NCBI RefSeq assembly: GCF_025460765.1
Contig: NZ_JAMWEG010000002.1
Span: forward strand, 496,001 to 560,000
Origin: Micromonospora sp. MA102
GTDB taxonomy: Bacteria; Actinomycetota; Actinomycetes; Mycobacteriales; Micromonosporaceae
Reading direction: 5' to 3'
Length of the DNA: 64,000 nucleotides
Part shown: in pieces, positions 53,918 to 64,000 of the stretch
Position numbering within the stretch: the stretch's first letter is position 1
Layout of the letters: each line of letters opens with the position of its first letter
Position numbers and translations under genes: made by a program
Notes under the pieces: generated by a model
The model's input: the letters and a program-made list of their open reading frames with translations, nothing else
Database searches by the model: none
What the model was told of the DNA's origin: nothing

Positions 53918-54379
53918 TCAGGGGCGGCCGGGGTGGCCCTCGGGGGAGCGGCGCGGCATGGGGATCGAGCGGACCACGTACTCCTGCACGGCGGCGGCGT
54001 GGTCGTCCTCGTCCAGTTGCCAGTCGAACTCGTCCGGGGCGGGGCGGCGGCTCAGCACGCCCTGCACCGTGTCCACCGTGGTGCCCAGCCCGGCGCTCGG
54101 CCGGGTGCGCCAGAGCCGCTCGCCGTCCGGGGTGACCCGGAACCAGCCGTCGGTGACGCTCACCAGGCCCGCGCTCACCAGCCGGCGGACCGCCCCCTCG
54201 ACCTCGTCCCGCTCGGGGATGGCCTGGTTGAGGTGGTCGGCGGTGGAGAGCACGTCGGCGAGGCGTACGCCCTCCGGGCGCCGGGTGGCGGCGGCCCGGC
54301 GGTGCCGACCGGCGCCGCTCGCGATGACCAGTGAGACGAAGATCCAGGCGTCGCTCCAACGCCAACCGTTCTCCCCCAT
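53918..54379 (-). CDS. Hypothetical protein, possible winged-helix fold
   Basis: A 153-residue protein. A short hydrophobic stretch near the N-terminus ([17 protein letters not shown]) is followed by a segment that reads like a small winged helix ([36 protein letters not shown], then a wing [13 protein letters not shown]). The acidic/aromatic tail [11 protein letters not shown] is distinctive. I recognise no family. ATG 54379 follows a CATCAT hexamer by six bases. It is convergent with hisF. Confidence 0.6.
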   Translation of the reverse strand: MGENGWRWSDAWIFVSLVIASGAGRHRRAAATRRPEGVRLADVLSTADHLNQAIPERDEVEGAVRRLVSAGLVSVTDGWFRVTPDGERLWRTRPSAGLGTTVDTVQGVLSRRPAPDEFDWQLDEDDHAAAVQEYVVRSIPMPRRSPEGHPGRP

Positions 54380-54520
54380 GGACGAATGATGCCCGGCCGC
54401 GACGGCGGAGAAAACACCCGGTTTCGCTGCCGGACGTCGTCGCAGCTCAGCGGCGTGCGGGGTGTCCCAGGAGGTGGCGGTCGGCGCGGTGAAGGTGACG
54501 CTGCGTGACCGTGAGGCCGA

Positions 54521-55198
54521 TCACGCGGCCTCGCCGGCCGGGCGCGGCGCGCAGGGGACCGCCGGCTGGGCGGCGGGCTCGTCGGCCGGCGGGGCCGGCA
54601 CCGCGAAGATCGGGATGAACAGCTGGGCGAGCGGCCCGATCGCCAGCGCGTACGCCACGGTGCCGAGACCCACGGTGCCGCCGAGCAGCCAGCCGAGGCT
54701 CAGCACGGTCACCTCGATGACGGTGCGGACCAGCCGGATGGAGTAGCGGGGCCGGCGGGCGGTGAAGCCGGTCATCAGGCCGTCGCGCGGGCCGGGGCCG
54801 AGCCCGGCGCCCAGGTAGAGGCCGGTGGCGGCGCCGTTGGCGACGATCCCGACGACCAGCAGGGTGGCACGGAGCGGCAGGCCCTCGCCGGGCGGCAGCA
54901 CGGCCAGGGTGGCGTCGACGACCAGCCCGATCACCACGACGTTGCTGACGGTGCCGAGGCCGGGGCGCTGCCGCAGCGGGATCCACAGCAGCAGCACCAC
55001 GGCGCCCACCGCGATGGTGACCGTGCCGAACGAGAGGTGGGTCTGCCGGGCGATCCCCTGGTGGAACACGTCCCAGGGGTCGAGCCCGAGGCCGGACCGG
55101 ATCATCAGCGCCATGCTGATCCCGTAGAGGGCGAGCCCGACGTAGAGCTGGACGAGCCGCCGGGCCGGCCGGTACCGGAGATTGCCAATCTGTGCCAT
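54521..55198 (-). CDS. YczE/YyaS-family membrane protein
   Basis: A 225-residue protein with about five membrane helices. It opens with RLVQLYVGLALYGISMALMI and then has GLDPWDVFHQG and GPGPRDGLM, the two conserved loops of the YczE group (duplicated halves). The function is unproved, and transport has been proposed for the family. ATG 55198 has TAGGGT seven bases upstream. It is divergent from a MocR-type regulator, its usual partner. Confidence 0.85.
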   Translation of the reverse strand: MAQIGNLRYRPARRLVQLYVGLALYGISMALMIRSGLGLDPWDVFHQGIARQTHLSFGTVTIAVGAVVLLLWIPLRQRPGLGTVSNVVVIGLVVDATLAVLPPGEGLPLRATLLVVGIVANGAATGLYLGAGLGPGPRDGLMTGFTARRPRYSIRLVRTVIEVTVLSLGWLLGGTVGLGTVAYALAIGPLAQLFIPIFAVPAPPADEPAAQPAVPCAPRPAGEAA

Positions 55199-55242
55199 GC
55201 ATGCCACCCTAGGGGCCAATCTTGGCCAGGACAGAGCCAATT
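55184..55242. promoter_or_regulatory. Probable MocR operator in the yczE/mocR divergent region
   Basis: Three GCCAAT repeats start at 55184, 55215 and 55236 (31 and 21 bases apart, about three and two helical turns). The middle one is part of the palindrome GGCCAA-TC-TTGGCC (55214-55227). Direct repeats with such spacing are typical of MocR-type operators. Confidence 0.55.
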
Positions 55243-55256
55243 TCGGGAGGGTGGCC

Positions 55257-56714
55257 ATGACCAGTCAGGTACGTGGCGTCCAATTGGCTCGGCTCCTCGG
55301 GCAGTGGCATGCCCTGCCGGGCCGTCGGCGCAGCCCCGACTACGCGGCGCTCGCCGCCGCGGTCCGCGGGCTGCTCGCCGACGGCCGGCTCCCCCTCGGG
55401 GTACGCCTGCCGGCCGAGCGGGATCTGGCCGAGGCGCTGCGGATCAGCCGGACCACGGTCACCGCCGCCTACCGGGAGCTGCGGGAGACCGGCCACCTGG
55501 CCAGCCGGCGGGGCGCCGGGAGCTGGACCATGCTCCCGGGCACCCACCGGGTGGCCAGCACCGGGCTCTGGACCCCGCTGGACGACCGGGACATGATCGA
55601 CCTGGGGGTGGCCGCCCTCTCCGCCCCGGCGCAGCTCGTGCCGGCGGCCCGGGCCGCCGCCGAGGACCTGCCGCGCTACCTCGGCGGGGCCGGCTACCAC
55701 CCGACCGGCATCATCGAGCTGCGCGAGGCGGTGGCCCGCGGGTACACCGAGCGGGGGCTGCCGACCAGCCCGGAACAGATCATGGTGACCAGCGGCACCC
55801 AGCACGCGCTGGACCTCGTGCTGCGGCTCGCCCTGTCGCCCGGCGGCGGCGTGCTGGTGGAGTCGCCGACCTACCCGAACGCCCTCGCCGCGCTGTCGGC
55901 CCGCCGGGCCCGGATCACCACCCACGGGCTCGCCGCCGACGGCGACGGCTGGGACGCCGACCTGCTGCTGGGCAGCATCCGGCAGACCCGGCCCAGGCTG
56001 GCGTACGTGATCCCCGAGTTCCACAACCCGACCGGCCACCTCATGGCGACCGACCTGCGGGAGCGGCTGGTCGGCGCGGCGCACGCCGCCGGGACCGACC
56101 TGGTCGTGGACGAGTCCTTCGTGGACCTGCCGCTGGACGGCACCCCGCTGCCGCCGCCGGTGGCCACCTTCGACCGGCACTCCCGGGTGATCAGCATCGG
56201 CGGCATGAGCAAGCCGTACTGGGGTGGCCTGCGGATCGGCTGGGTCCGGGCGTCCGCGCCGCAGGTGCAGCGGCTGGCCGCCGCCCGCGTCGGCGTCGAC
56301 ATGGCCAGCCCCGTGCTCGACCAGCTCGTCGCGGTGCACCTGCTGGCCCAGGGGCCGGGCATCGTGGCCGACCGGCGGATCCAGCTCGCCGCCCAGCGGG
56401 ACGCCCTGGTCAAGGCGATGGCCGACCGCCTGCCCGACTGGCGGGTCACCGTGCCGCGCGGCGGCGTGACGCTCTGGGTCGAGCTGGACGGCCCGATCTC
56501 CAGCGCGCTGGCCCGGGCCGCCGAGGAGGTCGGCGTACGCCTGGCGCCCGGACCCCGGTTCGGCCTGGACGGCACCCTGGAGCGGTTCCTGCGGCTGCCC
56601 TTCACCCTGCCCGCCGCGGACCTGGTGGAGGCCGTCGGCCGGCTCGCCGCGGTCCGCTACGACCTGGACCGGGCCGGCCGTCCGCAATGGCGGGAGCCCT
56701 CCGTCATCGCCTGA
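55257..56714 (+). CDS. MocR-type regulator (GntR helix-turn-helix fused to aminotransferase fold)
   Basis: A 485-residue fusion. An N-terminal GntR-type winged helix (about 30-100, LPAERDLAEALRISRTTVTAAYREL) is followed by a fold-type I aminotransferase domain with the PLP lysine Lys319 in GGMSKPYWGGLRIGW. These proteins sense PLP or its adducts rather than transaminate. The divergent yczE-like gene suggests a YczR-type regulator. ATG 55257 has GGGAGGG upstream, and codons further 5' overlap the divergent promoter. Confidence 0.9.
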   Translation: MTSQVRGVQLARLLGQWHALPGRRRSPDYAALAAAVRGLLADGRLPLGVRLPAERDLAEALRISRTTVTAAYRELRETGHLASRRGAGSWTMLPGTHRVASTGLWTPLDDRDMIDLGVAALSAPAQLVPAARAAAEDLPRYLGGAGYHPTGIIELREAVARGYTERGLPTSPEQIMVTSGTQHALDLVLRLALSPGGGVLVESPTYPNALAALSARRARITTHGLAADGDGWDADLLLGSIRQTRPRLAYVIPEFHNPTGHLMATDLRERLVGAAHAAGTDLVVDESFVDLPLDGTPLPPPVATFDRHSRVISIGGMSKPYWGGLRIGWVRASAPQVQRLAAARVGVDMASPVLDQLVAVHLLAQGPGIVADRRIQLAAQRDALVKAMADRLPDWRVTVPRGGVTLWVELDGPISSALARAAEEVGVRLAPGPRFGLDGTLERFLRLPFTLPAADLVEAVGRLAAVRYDLDRAGRPQWREPSVIA

Positions 56715-56780
56715 TCCGGACGGCGCGCCGGGGTGGTCCGGGGGCAGCGCCTCCGCCGGCCGGCTGCGAGACTGTCCGCC

Positions 56781-58058
56781 GTGACGGACGGGACGCGGCG
56801 GGGGCCGCGGATGCGGGTGATGACCGAGGGCGCCTCGGTCACCCCGTTGGAGCTCTTCTTCGACCTGGTCTTCGTCTACGCGCTCACCCAGGTGACCGCG
56901 CTCATGGCGACCGACCTGACCTGGCCCGGCATGGGCCGGGGCCTGCTGCTGCTGGCGCTGCTCTGGTGGTGCTGGTGCTGCTACGCCTGGCTCGGCAACA
57001 CCGTCCGCGCCGACGAGGGCGTGGTCCGGGTGGTCCTCTTCGCCGTGGTGGCCACCATGTTCGTGGTCGCCGCGACCATCCCGGAGGCCTTCGTCGACCT
57101 GCCCGGCGGCCTCTCCGGCCCGGTCGTGTTCGCCGCCTGCTACCTGGCCGTGAGGGTCCTGCACCTGGTCCTCTACTGGTACGCCGCCCGCGGCGACGCC
57201 GGCCTGCGCCGGCAGTTGGTGCGGGCCGCCCTGCCGATGCTGGGCGGGGCGGTGCTGCTCTTCACCGCCGCGCTGCTGCCGCCGTACCTCACCGACGACC
57301 CGGCGCGGGTCCTGTCGCTGCGCACCCTGCTGTGGGTGCTCGCCCTGGCCGTCGACTACGGCGGCATCATGGCCATCGGGGCGGCGGGCTGGCAGATCTT
57401 CTCCGCCGCGCACTGGACCGAGCGGCACGGCCTGATCATCATCGTGGCGCTCGGGGAGTCCCTTGTCGCCATCGGCGTCGGCATCACCGCGCTGCCGATC
57501 TCCTGGCCCATCATCGTGGCCTCGTTCCTCGGCGTCACGGTGGCGGCGGCGCTGTGGTGGGCGTACTTCGACGTGGTGTCGATCGCCGCCGAGCGGGTGC
57601 TGGCCCGGGCCCGGGGCGCCGAGCGGGCCGCGCTGGGCCGGGACTCCTACACCTACCTGCACCTGCCGATGGTCACCGGGATCATCCTGCTCGCCCTCGG
57701 CTTCAAGAAGGTCCTGGCGTACGTCGGCGACGGCACCCACCACCGGCTCACCGACCCGCTGCACGGGCTGGGCCTGCTCGCCCTCTACGGCGGCGTGATC
57801 ATCTACCTGCTCGGGCACGTGGGTTTCCGGCTGCGCAACATGCGCTCGGTCAACTGGCCCCGGGTCGCGACCACCGTGCTGCTGGTGCTGCTCCTGCCGG
57901 TGGCCGACCACCTGCCGGCGCTGGCCGCGCTGGGGCTGCTCGCCACGGTCTGCGCCGGAATGGTGGTGACCGAGATGGCGCTGTTCGGCGAGGCCCGCCG
58001 CGCGCTGCGCGACGAGTTCCTCCAGGAGCACGGCGTCGGCGGCGAACCCGGCCGGTAG
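56781..58058 (+). CDS. Low temperature requirement A (LtrA) family membrane protein, copy 1
   Basis: A 425-residue polytopic protein with about 12 helices. The LtrA signature near the N-terminus is TPLELFFDLVFVYALTQVT. Later ERHGLIIIVALGESLVAIG and WWAYFD are conserved. The function is not established. GTG 56781 is chosen because GAGACT lies seven bases before it. The next gene encodes a paralogue in the same orientation. Confidence 0.85.
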   Translation: MTDGTRRGPRMRVMTEGASVTPLELFFDLVFVYALTQVTALMATDLTWPGMGRGLLLLALLWWCWCCYAWLGNTVRADEGVVRVVLFAVVATMFVVAATIPEAFVDLPGGLSGPVVFAACYLAVRVLHLVLYWYAARGDAGLRRQLVRAALPMLGGAVLLFTAALLPPYLTDDPARVLSLRTLLWVLALAVDYGGIMAIGAAGWQIFSAAHWTERHGLIIIVALGESLVAIGVGITALPISWPIIVASFLGVTVAAALWWAYFDVVSIAAERVLARARGAERAALGRDSYTYLHLPMVTGIILLALGFKKVLAYVGDGTHHRLTDPLHGLGLLALYGGVIIYLLGHVGFRLRNMRSVNWPRVATTVLLVLLLPVADHLPALAALGLLATVCAGMVVTEMALFGEARRALRDEFLQEHGVGGEPGR

Positions 58059-58124
58059 GCCCCGTTCCGGTAAAGATCTTCCGATCGGCACGGGTGCCGG
58101 ACGGGACCTGCGCAGACTGCCGGG

Positions 58125-59432
58125 GTGGGGAACGGCGGTGGTGCCCGGTGGTCGCGCCTCGTGTGGCCCGGCGCGCCCGGCTCCCGGACCACCCGGCTGG
58201 AACTCTTCTACGACCTGGTCTTCGTCTTCGCGTTCATCAACGTCACCACGCTGACCGCCACCCTGCTCAGCCCGGCCAACCTCTACCGCTGCGTGCTGGT
58301 GCTGGCGCTGCTCTGGTGGTGTTGGACCGGCTTCGCCCGGCTCGGCAACGCGGTCCGCGCCGATCAGGGGGTGCTGCCCGTGATCGGCGTGGTCACGGTG
58401 GCCGCGACCTTCCTGCTGGTGCTCAGCGTGCCGAGCGCGTTCGCCGACCGTCCCGGCGGGCTGAACGGTCCGCTGGTCTTCGCGGGTTGCTACTTCACGA
58501 TCCGGATGGCCCAGATCGCGATCTTCGGCTGGGTGGACCGGTCGGCCCCGGTCCAGCGCCGCCGGGTGCTGCTGCGCGCCATGTTGCCACTGGTGGCCAC
58601 CGTCCTGCTGGTGGTCGCCGGCACGGTTCCCCCGCGGCTCGGCGACCGGCCGGCCGCCGTGCTGCTGCAACTGGGCCTCTGGACCGTGGCGCTGCTCGTC
58701 GAGTACGTCGGCGGGGTGACCCTGGCCGCGCGGCGGTGGGTGGTGCTCTCCGCCGGCCACTGGGCGGAACGGCACGCCCTCATGGTGCTGATCGCGCTCG
58801 GCGAGTCCATCATCGCGCTGGGGCTCGGCCCGAAGACCGGGCTGCCGCTCACCGGACCGGTGGCGGTGGCCGCGCTGCTCGGCGTCCTGATCGTGGCGGT
58901 GCTCTGGTGGGCGTACTTCGACACCCTGGCGTACGCGCTGGAGCAGTCGCTGCACCACGCCCGCGACCCGGCCACCCGGCTCCGGCTCTGCCGGGACGTC
59001 TACACGTTCCTGCACCTGCCGCTGATCGCCGGGACCATCCTCTTCGCCCTCGGCCTCAAGGACCTGCTGGCCGACGCGGCCAGCCCGGAGACCCCCACCT
59101 GGGGCCCGCCGCTGGGCGGCTTCTGGGTCACGATCCTGTTCGGCGGGGTGGGCCTCTACCTGGTGAGCCTCGTCGGCTGCGCGCTGGTGGCGCTGCGGGA
59201 GGTGCACTGGCCGCTGGTGGTCACGGTCGTGGCGCTCGCCGTCGTCGCCCCCGTCGTCGCCCCGATCCCGGAGCTGGCGTCGCTCACCGTGCTGGCGGTG
59301 CTCGTCACCGCCGGGGTGGCCGTGGAGACGTTCAGCGAGGACGGCCAGCGGCGCCAGGTGCGGCAGCTCGCGCTGGAGGAGCAGCTCGCCGCGGAGGCCG
59401 AGCAGAGCCACTGGCGCCAGGAGCACCTGTGA
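58125..59432 (+). CDS. LtrA family membrane protein, copy 2
   Basis: A 435-residue paralogue of the preceding gene product, with TRLELFYDLVFVFAFINVT, ERHALMVLIALGESIIALG and WWAYFD, about 12 helices, and a charged C-terminal tail (EEQLAAEAEQSHWRQ). GTG 58125 follows CAGACT by six bases, so each copy seems to have its own leaderless promoter. Divergence between the copies is high enough for an old duplication. Confidence 0.85.
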   Translation: MGNGGGARWSRLVWPGAPGSRTTRLELFYDLVFVFAFINVTTLTATLLSPANLYRCVLVLALLWWCWTGFARLGNAVRADQGVLPVIGVVTVAATFLLVLSVPSAFADRPGGLNGPLVFAGCYFTIRMAQIAIFGWVDRSAPVQRRRVLLRAMLPLVATVLLVVAGTVPPRLGDRPAAVLLQLGLWTVALLVEYVGGVTLAARRWVVLSAGHWAERHALMVLIALGESIIALGLGPKTGLPLTGPVAVAALLGVLIVAVLWWAYFDTLAYALEQSLHHARDPATRLRLCRDVYTFLHLPLIAGTILFALGLKDLLADAASPETPTWGPPLGGFWVTILFGGVGLYLVSLVGCALVALREVHWPLVVTVVALAVVAPVVAPIPELASLTVLAVLVTAGVAVETFSEDGQRRQVRQLALEEQLAAEAEQSHWRQEHL

Positions 59433-59482
59433 GCGGCCCGGCGGCCGTGCCCCGGGACGGAGGGGCACGGCCGCCGGCCGCT
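59433..59482. terminator. Bidirectional terminator between ltrA copy 2 and the acyl-CoA ligase
   Basis: Fifteen perfect pairs (59439-59453 with 59462-59476), eight-base loop, extended by further pairs after a one-base bulge. It lies between convergent stops. Confidence 0.8.
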
Positions 59483-59491
59483 GCGGAATCG

Positions 59492-61318
<1,827 letters not shown>

Positions 61319-61347
61319 CGCTGTAGCCGCCTTCAGGGGTGGAGGGA

Positions 61348-61363
61348 CGTGACGGGGGTCACG
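61348..61363. promoter_or_regulatory. Inverted repeat upstream of the acyl-CoA ligase
   Basis: CGTGAC-GGGG-GTCACG, six-base arms, 30 bases before the ligase ATG on the minus strand. It may be an operator or leader hairpin. Confidence 0.35.
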
Positions 61364-61460
61364 CCAGTCTGCGGTTACCGAAGAGTATTGCCTGGACCCA
61401 GGCAGCGGCTAGCCCCCGTGGCCTGGGACGACCCCCGTCCCGGGAGGTGGAACGCGCGGC

Positions 61461-62411
61461 TCAGGCGTACCGGGTGGCGGCGCGCGACCAGTCGTAGGTG
61501 GCCCGGATCCAATTGCGCCGGGTGGTGAGGAAGGCGCACACCCCCTCGTCCCCCGTCGCGGCCAGCGCCCTGTCCCGCTCCGCGTACGCCGCCAGGCTCT
61601 CGTTGAACCGGGTGGCCGCGGCGCGCAGCGCCGCCTCCTCGCCCCGCCCGGCCTCGGAGGCCATCGTGGTGACCAGGTTGTGCGCGTCCGGGCCGGTGGC
61701 CCGCTCCTTGTCGTAGGAGAAGAGGTCGTTGCACCAGCAGACCAGGTCGGCGGCGAGCGCGTCCAGTGCGGCCAGCGCCGGGTCGGCCCGCCGGTCCGGG
61801 CCGGGCACGTCCGGGTGGGCCAGGTCGGTCAGCGTGAAGCTGGGCCGGGCGCCCCCGGTGTGCCGGCGCATCTGCACGTACTCGGCCACCCCGGGCACCC
61901 GGTGGTGCTCCCGGTTGGCCGCCTCCCAGAGCAGGGCCAGCAGATACTCGCGCAACTGGCTGACCAGGCGCAGCAGCAGCGCCGGCCGCCCCCGGTCGCG
62001 GGCCCGCCGGCACAGGTCGTCCAGCGCCACGGCCAGCGGGCCGGCCACGGTCGGGGCCGACGCGTCCGGGTCGCCGTGCCGGTCGAGCACCTCCAGCAGG
62101 GCCGCCACGGTCGGCGCGAGCCGGGTCGGGCTGGCGCCGAGGCCGTCCTCGTCGCACGCGTCGTCCATCACGAACAGCCAGCTGATCAGGTCGGCGAGCA
62201 GCCGCAGGTCGGCGACCGACGCGTCCGGGCAGGCCCGGCCGGCCAGCTCGGCCGGGTGGGCGCCGGCCAGCCGGCGCAGCCCGGCCGGGGTGTCGATCAG
62301 GCCCAGGTCGACGACCCACCCGGCGCTCTCCCCGGCGACTAGCTCGACGGCGGCGTGTCGGCGCGCCGGGAAGGGGGGTTCGTGCAGTGCCGAGAGCGCG
62401 AAGCCTCGCAT
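61461..62411 (-). CDS. Class I terpene synthase
   Basis: A 316-residue terpene cyclase. The metal-binding motif is FVMDDACDE (Asp83, Asp84, Asp87). The NSE triad is Asn228, Ser232, Glu236 in CNDLFSYDKE. YVQMRRHTGG (178-187) and the C-terminal Arg-Tyr pair (TRYA) are also typical. It ionises a prenyl diphosphate, most likely farnesyl diphosphate by size and motif set, to a cyclic terpene. ATG 62411 has GGTGGAG upstream. No prenyltransferase or P450 gene is next to it. The product cannot be predicted. Confidence 0.9.
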   Translation of the reverse strand: MRGFALSALHEPPFPARRHAAVELVAGESAGWVVDLGLIDTPAGLRRLAGAHPAELAGRACPDASVADLRLLADLISWLFVMDDACDEDGLGASPTRLAPTVAALLEVLDRHGDPDASAPTVAGPLAVALDDLCRRARDRGRPALLLRLVSQLREYLLALLWEAANREHHRVPGVAEYVQMRRHTGGARPSFTLTDLAHPDVPGPDRRADPALAALDALAADLVCWCNDLFSYDKERATGPDAHNLVTTMASEAGRGEEAALRAAATRFNESLAAYAERDRALAATGDEGVCAFLTTRRNWIRATYDWSRAATRYA

Positions 62412-62541
62412 CCGTCTCCACCTTGTCCCGCCACCCCGGGGGTTGGGCGGCGGGTCAGGAGCGTACGGCAGCGCGGATCGGCCGTCGTCGCTGGGCCGGA
62501 GCCGTTCCCACGCGGTCCGGTGACCGGCCTGGCACGCCCCG

Positions 62542-63171
62542 TCAGAAACCCAGGTTGGCCGCGCGCAACCGCTCCGCCGGTGCGGTCGGGCCGTCCACCT
62601 GGACCCGGGCCACCCGCTGCCGGCCGGAGATGAACAGCACCAGCTCGCCCGGCGCGCCCACCACCCGCAGCCGCTCGCCGCCGCGGCCGACGGCGCGCTC
62701 GCCGTAGCCGGGCGCCTGGATCAGCAGGTCCGCCGGGAAGCGCCGCAACGCCATCCGGGCCAGCACGGTGGCCCGCTTCCAGAGCGCGGCGTGCTGCCGG
62801 GCCGGCAGGTCGCGGGGGAGCCAGCCCGCCTGGGCCCGGCGGACGTCCTCGTGGTGAATGAAGAACTCCATGCCGTTGACCAGCTCGTCGGTGAGCGGGT
62901 TGCTCAGCGGGCTCCACCGTGGCGGGCGGCGCACCCGCTCGACCAGCTCCGCGTAGGGACCGGCGGCCATCCGCCGGCGGACCGCCTCGCCGTAGCCGCG
63001 CAGTGGCGGCAGCAGGATGCCGCCCGCCGCGTCCGGCCGGCGTTCCCGCACCAGCAGGTGCGCCGCCAGGTCCCGGGTGGTCCATCCCTCGTTGACCGTC
63101 GGCGCGTCCGGTCCCAGCTCCAGCATCAGGTCGGCGAGCGCCTCGCGCTCCGTTCGGGCGTACCGCGGCAT
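62542..63171 (-). CDS. TIGR03085-type (mycothiol-dependent maleylpyruvate isomerase-like) protein
   Basis: A 209-residue protein of the DinB/maleylpyruvate isomerase N-domain fold. The opening RTEREALADLMLELGPDAPT and then WTTRDLAAHLLVRERRPDA place the first metal-type His. NGMEFFIHHEDVRRA supplies the later His pair. The function is unknown. ATG 63171 lies six bases after TACGAT on the minus strand. The long upstream extension of the frame has no family support. Confidence 0.82.
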   Translation of the reverse strand: MPRYARTEREALADLMLELGPDAPTVNEGWTTRDLAAHLLVRERRPDAAGGILLPPLRGYGEAVRRRMAAGPYAELVERVRRPPRWSPLSNPLTDELVNGMEFFIHHEDVRRAQAGWLPRDLPARQHAALWKRATVLARMALRRFPADLLIQAPGYGERAVGRGGERLRVVGAPGELVLFISGRQRVARVQVDGPTAPAERLRAANLGF

Positions 63172-63177
63172 GGCCCG

Positions 63178-63183
63178 ATCGTA
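63178..63183 (-). promoter_or_regulatory. -10 box of the TIGR03085-type gene
   Basis: TACGAT on the minus strand, six bases from ATG 63171, so the message is probably leaderless. Confidence 0.45.
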
Positions 63184-63388
63184 GGCCCGTGGGCCGGTTC
63201 GCGCTTCCGGCACGGCCCGGCGCCGGCGTCCCCCCGTCCGACGGGCGGCGCGACGCGGGGGGCATCCGCCCTGCTGGGCGGGGTCCGGCGGGACCGAGTG
63301 ACGGCCGACATATCGGGGCCGGGTCGGCGGAGCGGGCCCCGACCGGTAAGGATGAGGGAGAAAACTGCGGCTTACGGCGGGGGAGAGC

Positions 63389-64000
63389 GTGGCGAGCGGG
63401 ACAAGTCGGGACGTCCTCGGCAGAGGGCTACGGGTACTCGGCCGGGCCATCCGGGAGCAGCCGCGCATCTTCGCGGTCGCGGTGGCCGGCAGCGTGCTCT
63501 TCGGCCTCATGGTGATCGCCAGCGCGTACGTGGTCGGCGCGGTGGTCGGCAAGGTGGTGGTCCCGGCGGTGGCCCGCGGCTCGGTCACCGGCGGCGCCCT
63601 GGCGCTCGCCGCCACCGCGCTGTTCGGGATCAGCGTGCTGCGGGTGGTCGGCATCTTCGGCCGCCGGCTCGGCGCCGGCTACATGCAGTACCGGCTCCAG
63701 GCCGCCTACCGCCGCCGGGTCACCCGCCGCTACCTCGACCTGCCGCTGGCCTGGCACCACCGCAACGCCACCGGCACCCTGCTGTCCAACGCCAACTCCG
63801 ACGTCGAGGCCGCCTGGTATCCGATCGCGCCGCTGCCCTTCGCCGTCGGCACCCTGGTGATGCTCGTCGGCGCGGTGGTCTCGCTCTTCCTCACCGACTG
63901 GGCCCTCGCGCTGGTCGGCCTCGCCGTCTTCCCGGCCCTGTTCGCGCTCAACGTGGTCTACTCCCGCCGGATGGCGCCCCGCCAGGCCCGCGCGCAGCGA
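63389..64000 (+). CDS. ABC exporter, N-terminal membrane domain (3' end outside window)
   Basis: 204 codons from GTG 63389 to the window end with no stop. GGGGGAGAG precedes the start. The fragment has four hydrophobic helices and typical type IV exporter features: the coupling-helix-like WHHRNATGTLLSNANSDVE and, before it, YRRRVTRRYLDLPLAW. It should continue into a nucleotide-binding domain outside the window. The substrate is unknown. The 217 bases before it hold no other gene. Confidence 0.85.
   Translation, partial: MASGTSRDVLGRGLRVLGRAIREQPRIFAVAVAGSVLFGLMVIASAYVVGAVVGKVVVPAVARGSVTGGALALAATALFGISVLRVVGIFGRRLGAGYMQYRLQAAYRRRVTRRYLDLPLAWHHRNATGTLLSNANSDVEAAWYPIAPLPFAVGTLVMLVGAVVSLFLTDWALALVGLAVFPALFALNVVYSRRMAPRQARAQR

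Overview
The window is a single stretch of high-GC actinobacterial chromosome, and gene order, wall genes and codon use point to Micromonosporaceae, most likely Micromonospora or a close relative. Supporting traits are very strong G/C third-position bias, many GTG and some TTG starts, a division and cell-wall (dcw) cluster of actinobacterial type ending in sepF-ylmG-divIVA, a PriA-type hisA, and a repeated gene-start layout in which a TANNNT-like -10 box lies 6-7 bases before the start codon (leaderless transcripts). I see no rRNA, tRNA, CRISPR array, insertion sequence or prophage gene.

Layout. 1-7.3 kb: end of a phosphatase-family gene, dinB, a DUF3040 membrane protein, then a minus-strand MoxR ATPase / DUF58 / transglutaminase operon. 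7.3-10.7 kb: leuS behind a leader peptide with three Leu codons and an intrinsic terminator (probable attenuator). 10.7-14.4 kb: an ABC exporter divergent from a histidine kinase/response regulator pair. 14.6-18.0 kb: a minus-strand operon murT-gatD-VTT membrane protein-phosphotransferase, divergent from the dcw cluster. 18.2-36.3 kb: mraZ, rsmH, ftsL, ftsI, murE, murF, mraY, [terminator], ftsW, murG, murC, ftsQ, ftsZ, yggS, sepF, ylmG, divIVA. 36.4-44.7 kb: a membrane protein with an Ada-like Cys/His site, DUF167, a K+/H+-type antiporter, a DksA/TraR protein, lspA, rluD, a secreted or membrane-anchored hypothetical, a MinD-like ATPase with an altered P-loop, and DUF2567. 44.7-53.9 kb: a LON-domain protein divergent from a histidine cluster (hisD-C-B, small membrane gene, hisH, small gene, priA, ridA), an ohrR-ohr-oxidoreductase operon, then hisF. 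53.9-64 kb: accessory genes, namely a hypothetical, a YczE/MocR divergent pair, two LtrA paralogues, a long-chain acyl-CoA ligase, a class I terpene synthase, a TIGR03085-type protein, and the start of an ABC exporter.

The most interesting observations are these. (1) The dcw cluster lacks murD, and a strong terminator stands where it is expected. It also lacks the pgeF/ylmD laccase-domain gene normally between ftsZ and yggS. Both genes act on the MurC product, and the Micromonosporaceae wall carries glycine instead of L-alanine at peptide position 1, so the two absences may share one cause. (2) In the his operon, three inter-gene gaps are filled by in-phase mini-ORFs, two of them 60-base-unit repeats, that keep stop/start overlaps at both ends. 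(3) leuS carries a compact, apparently leaderless attenuator. (4) A MinD-like ATPase has His in place of a P-loop Gly. (5) There is a rare-codon patch with a TTA codon in rsmH.
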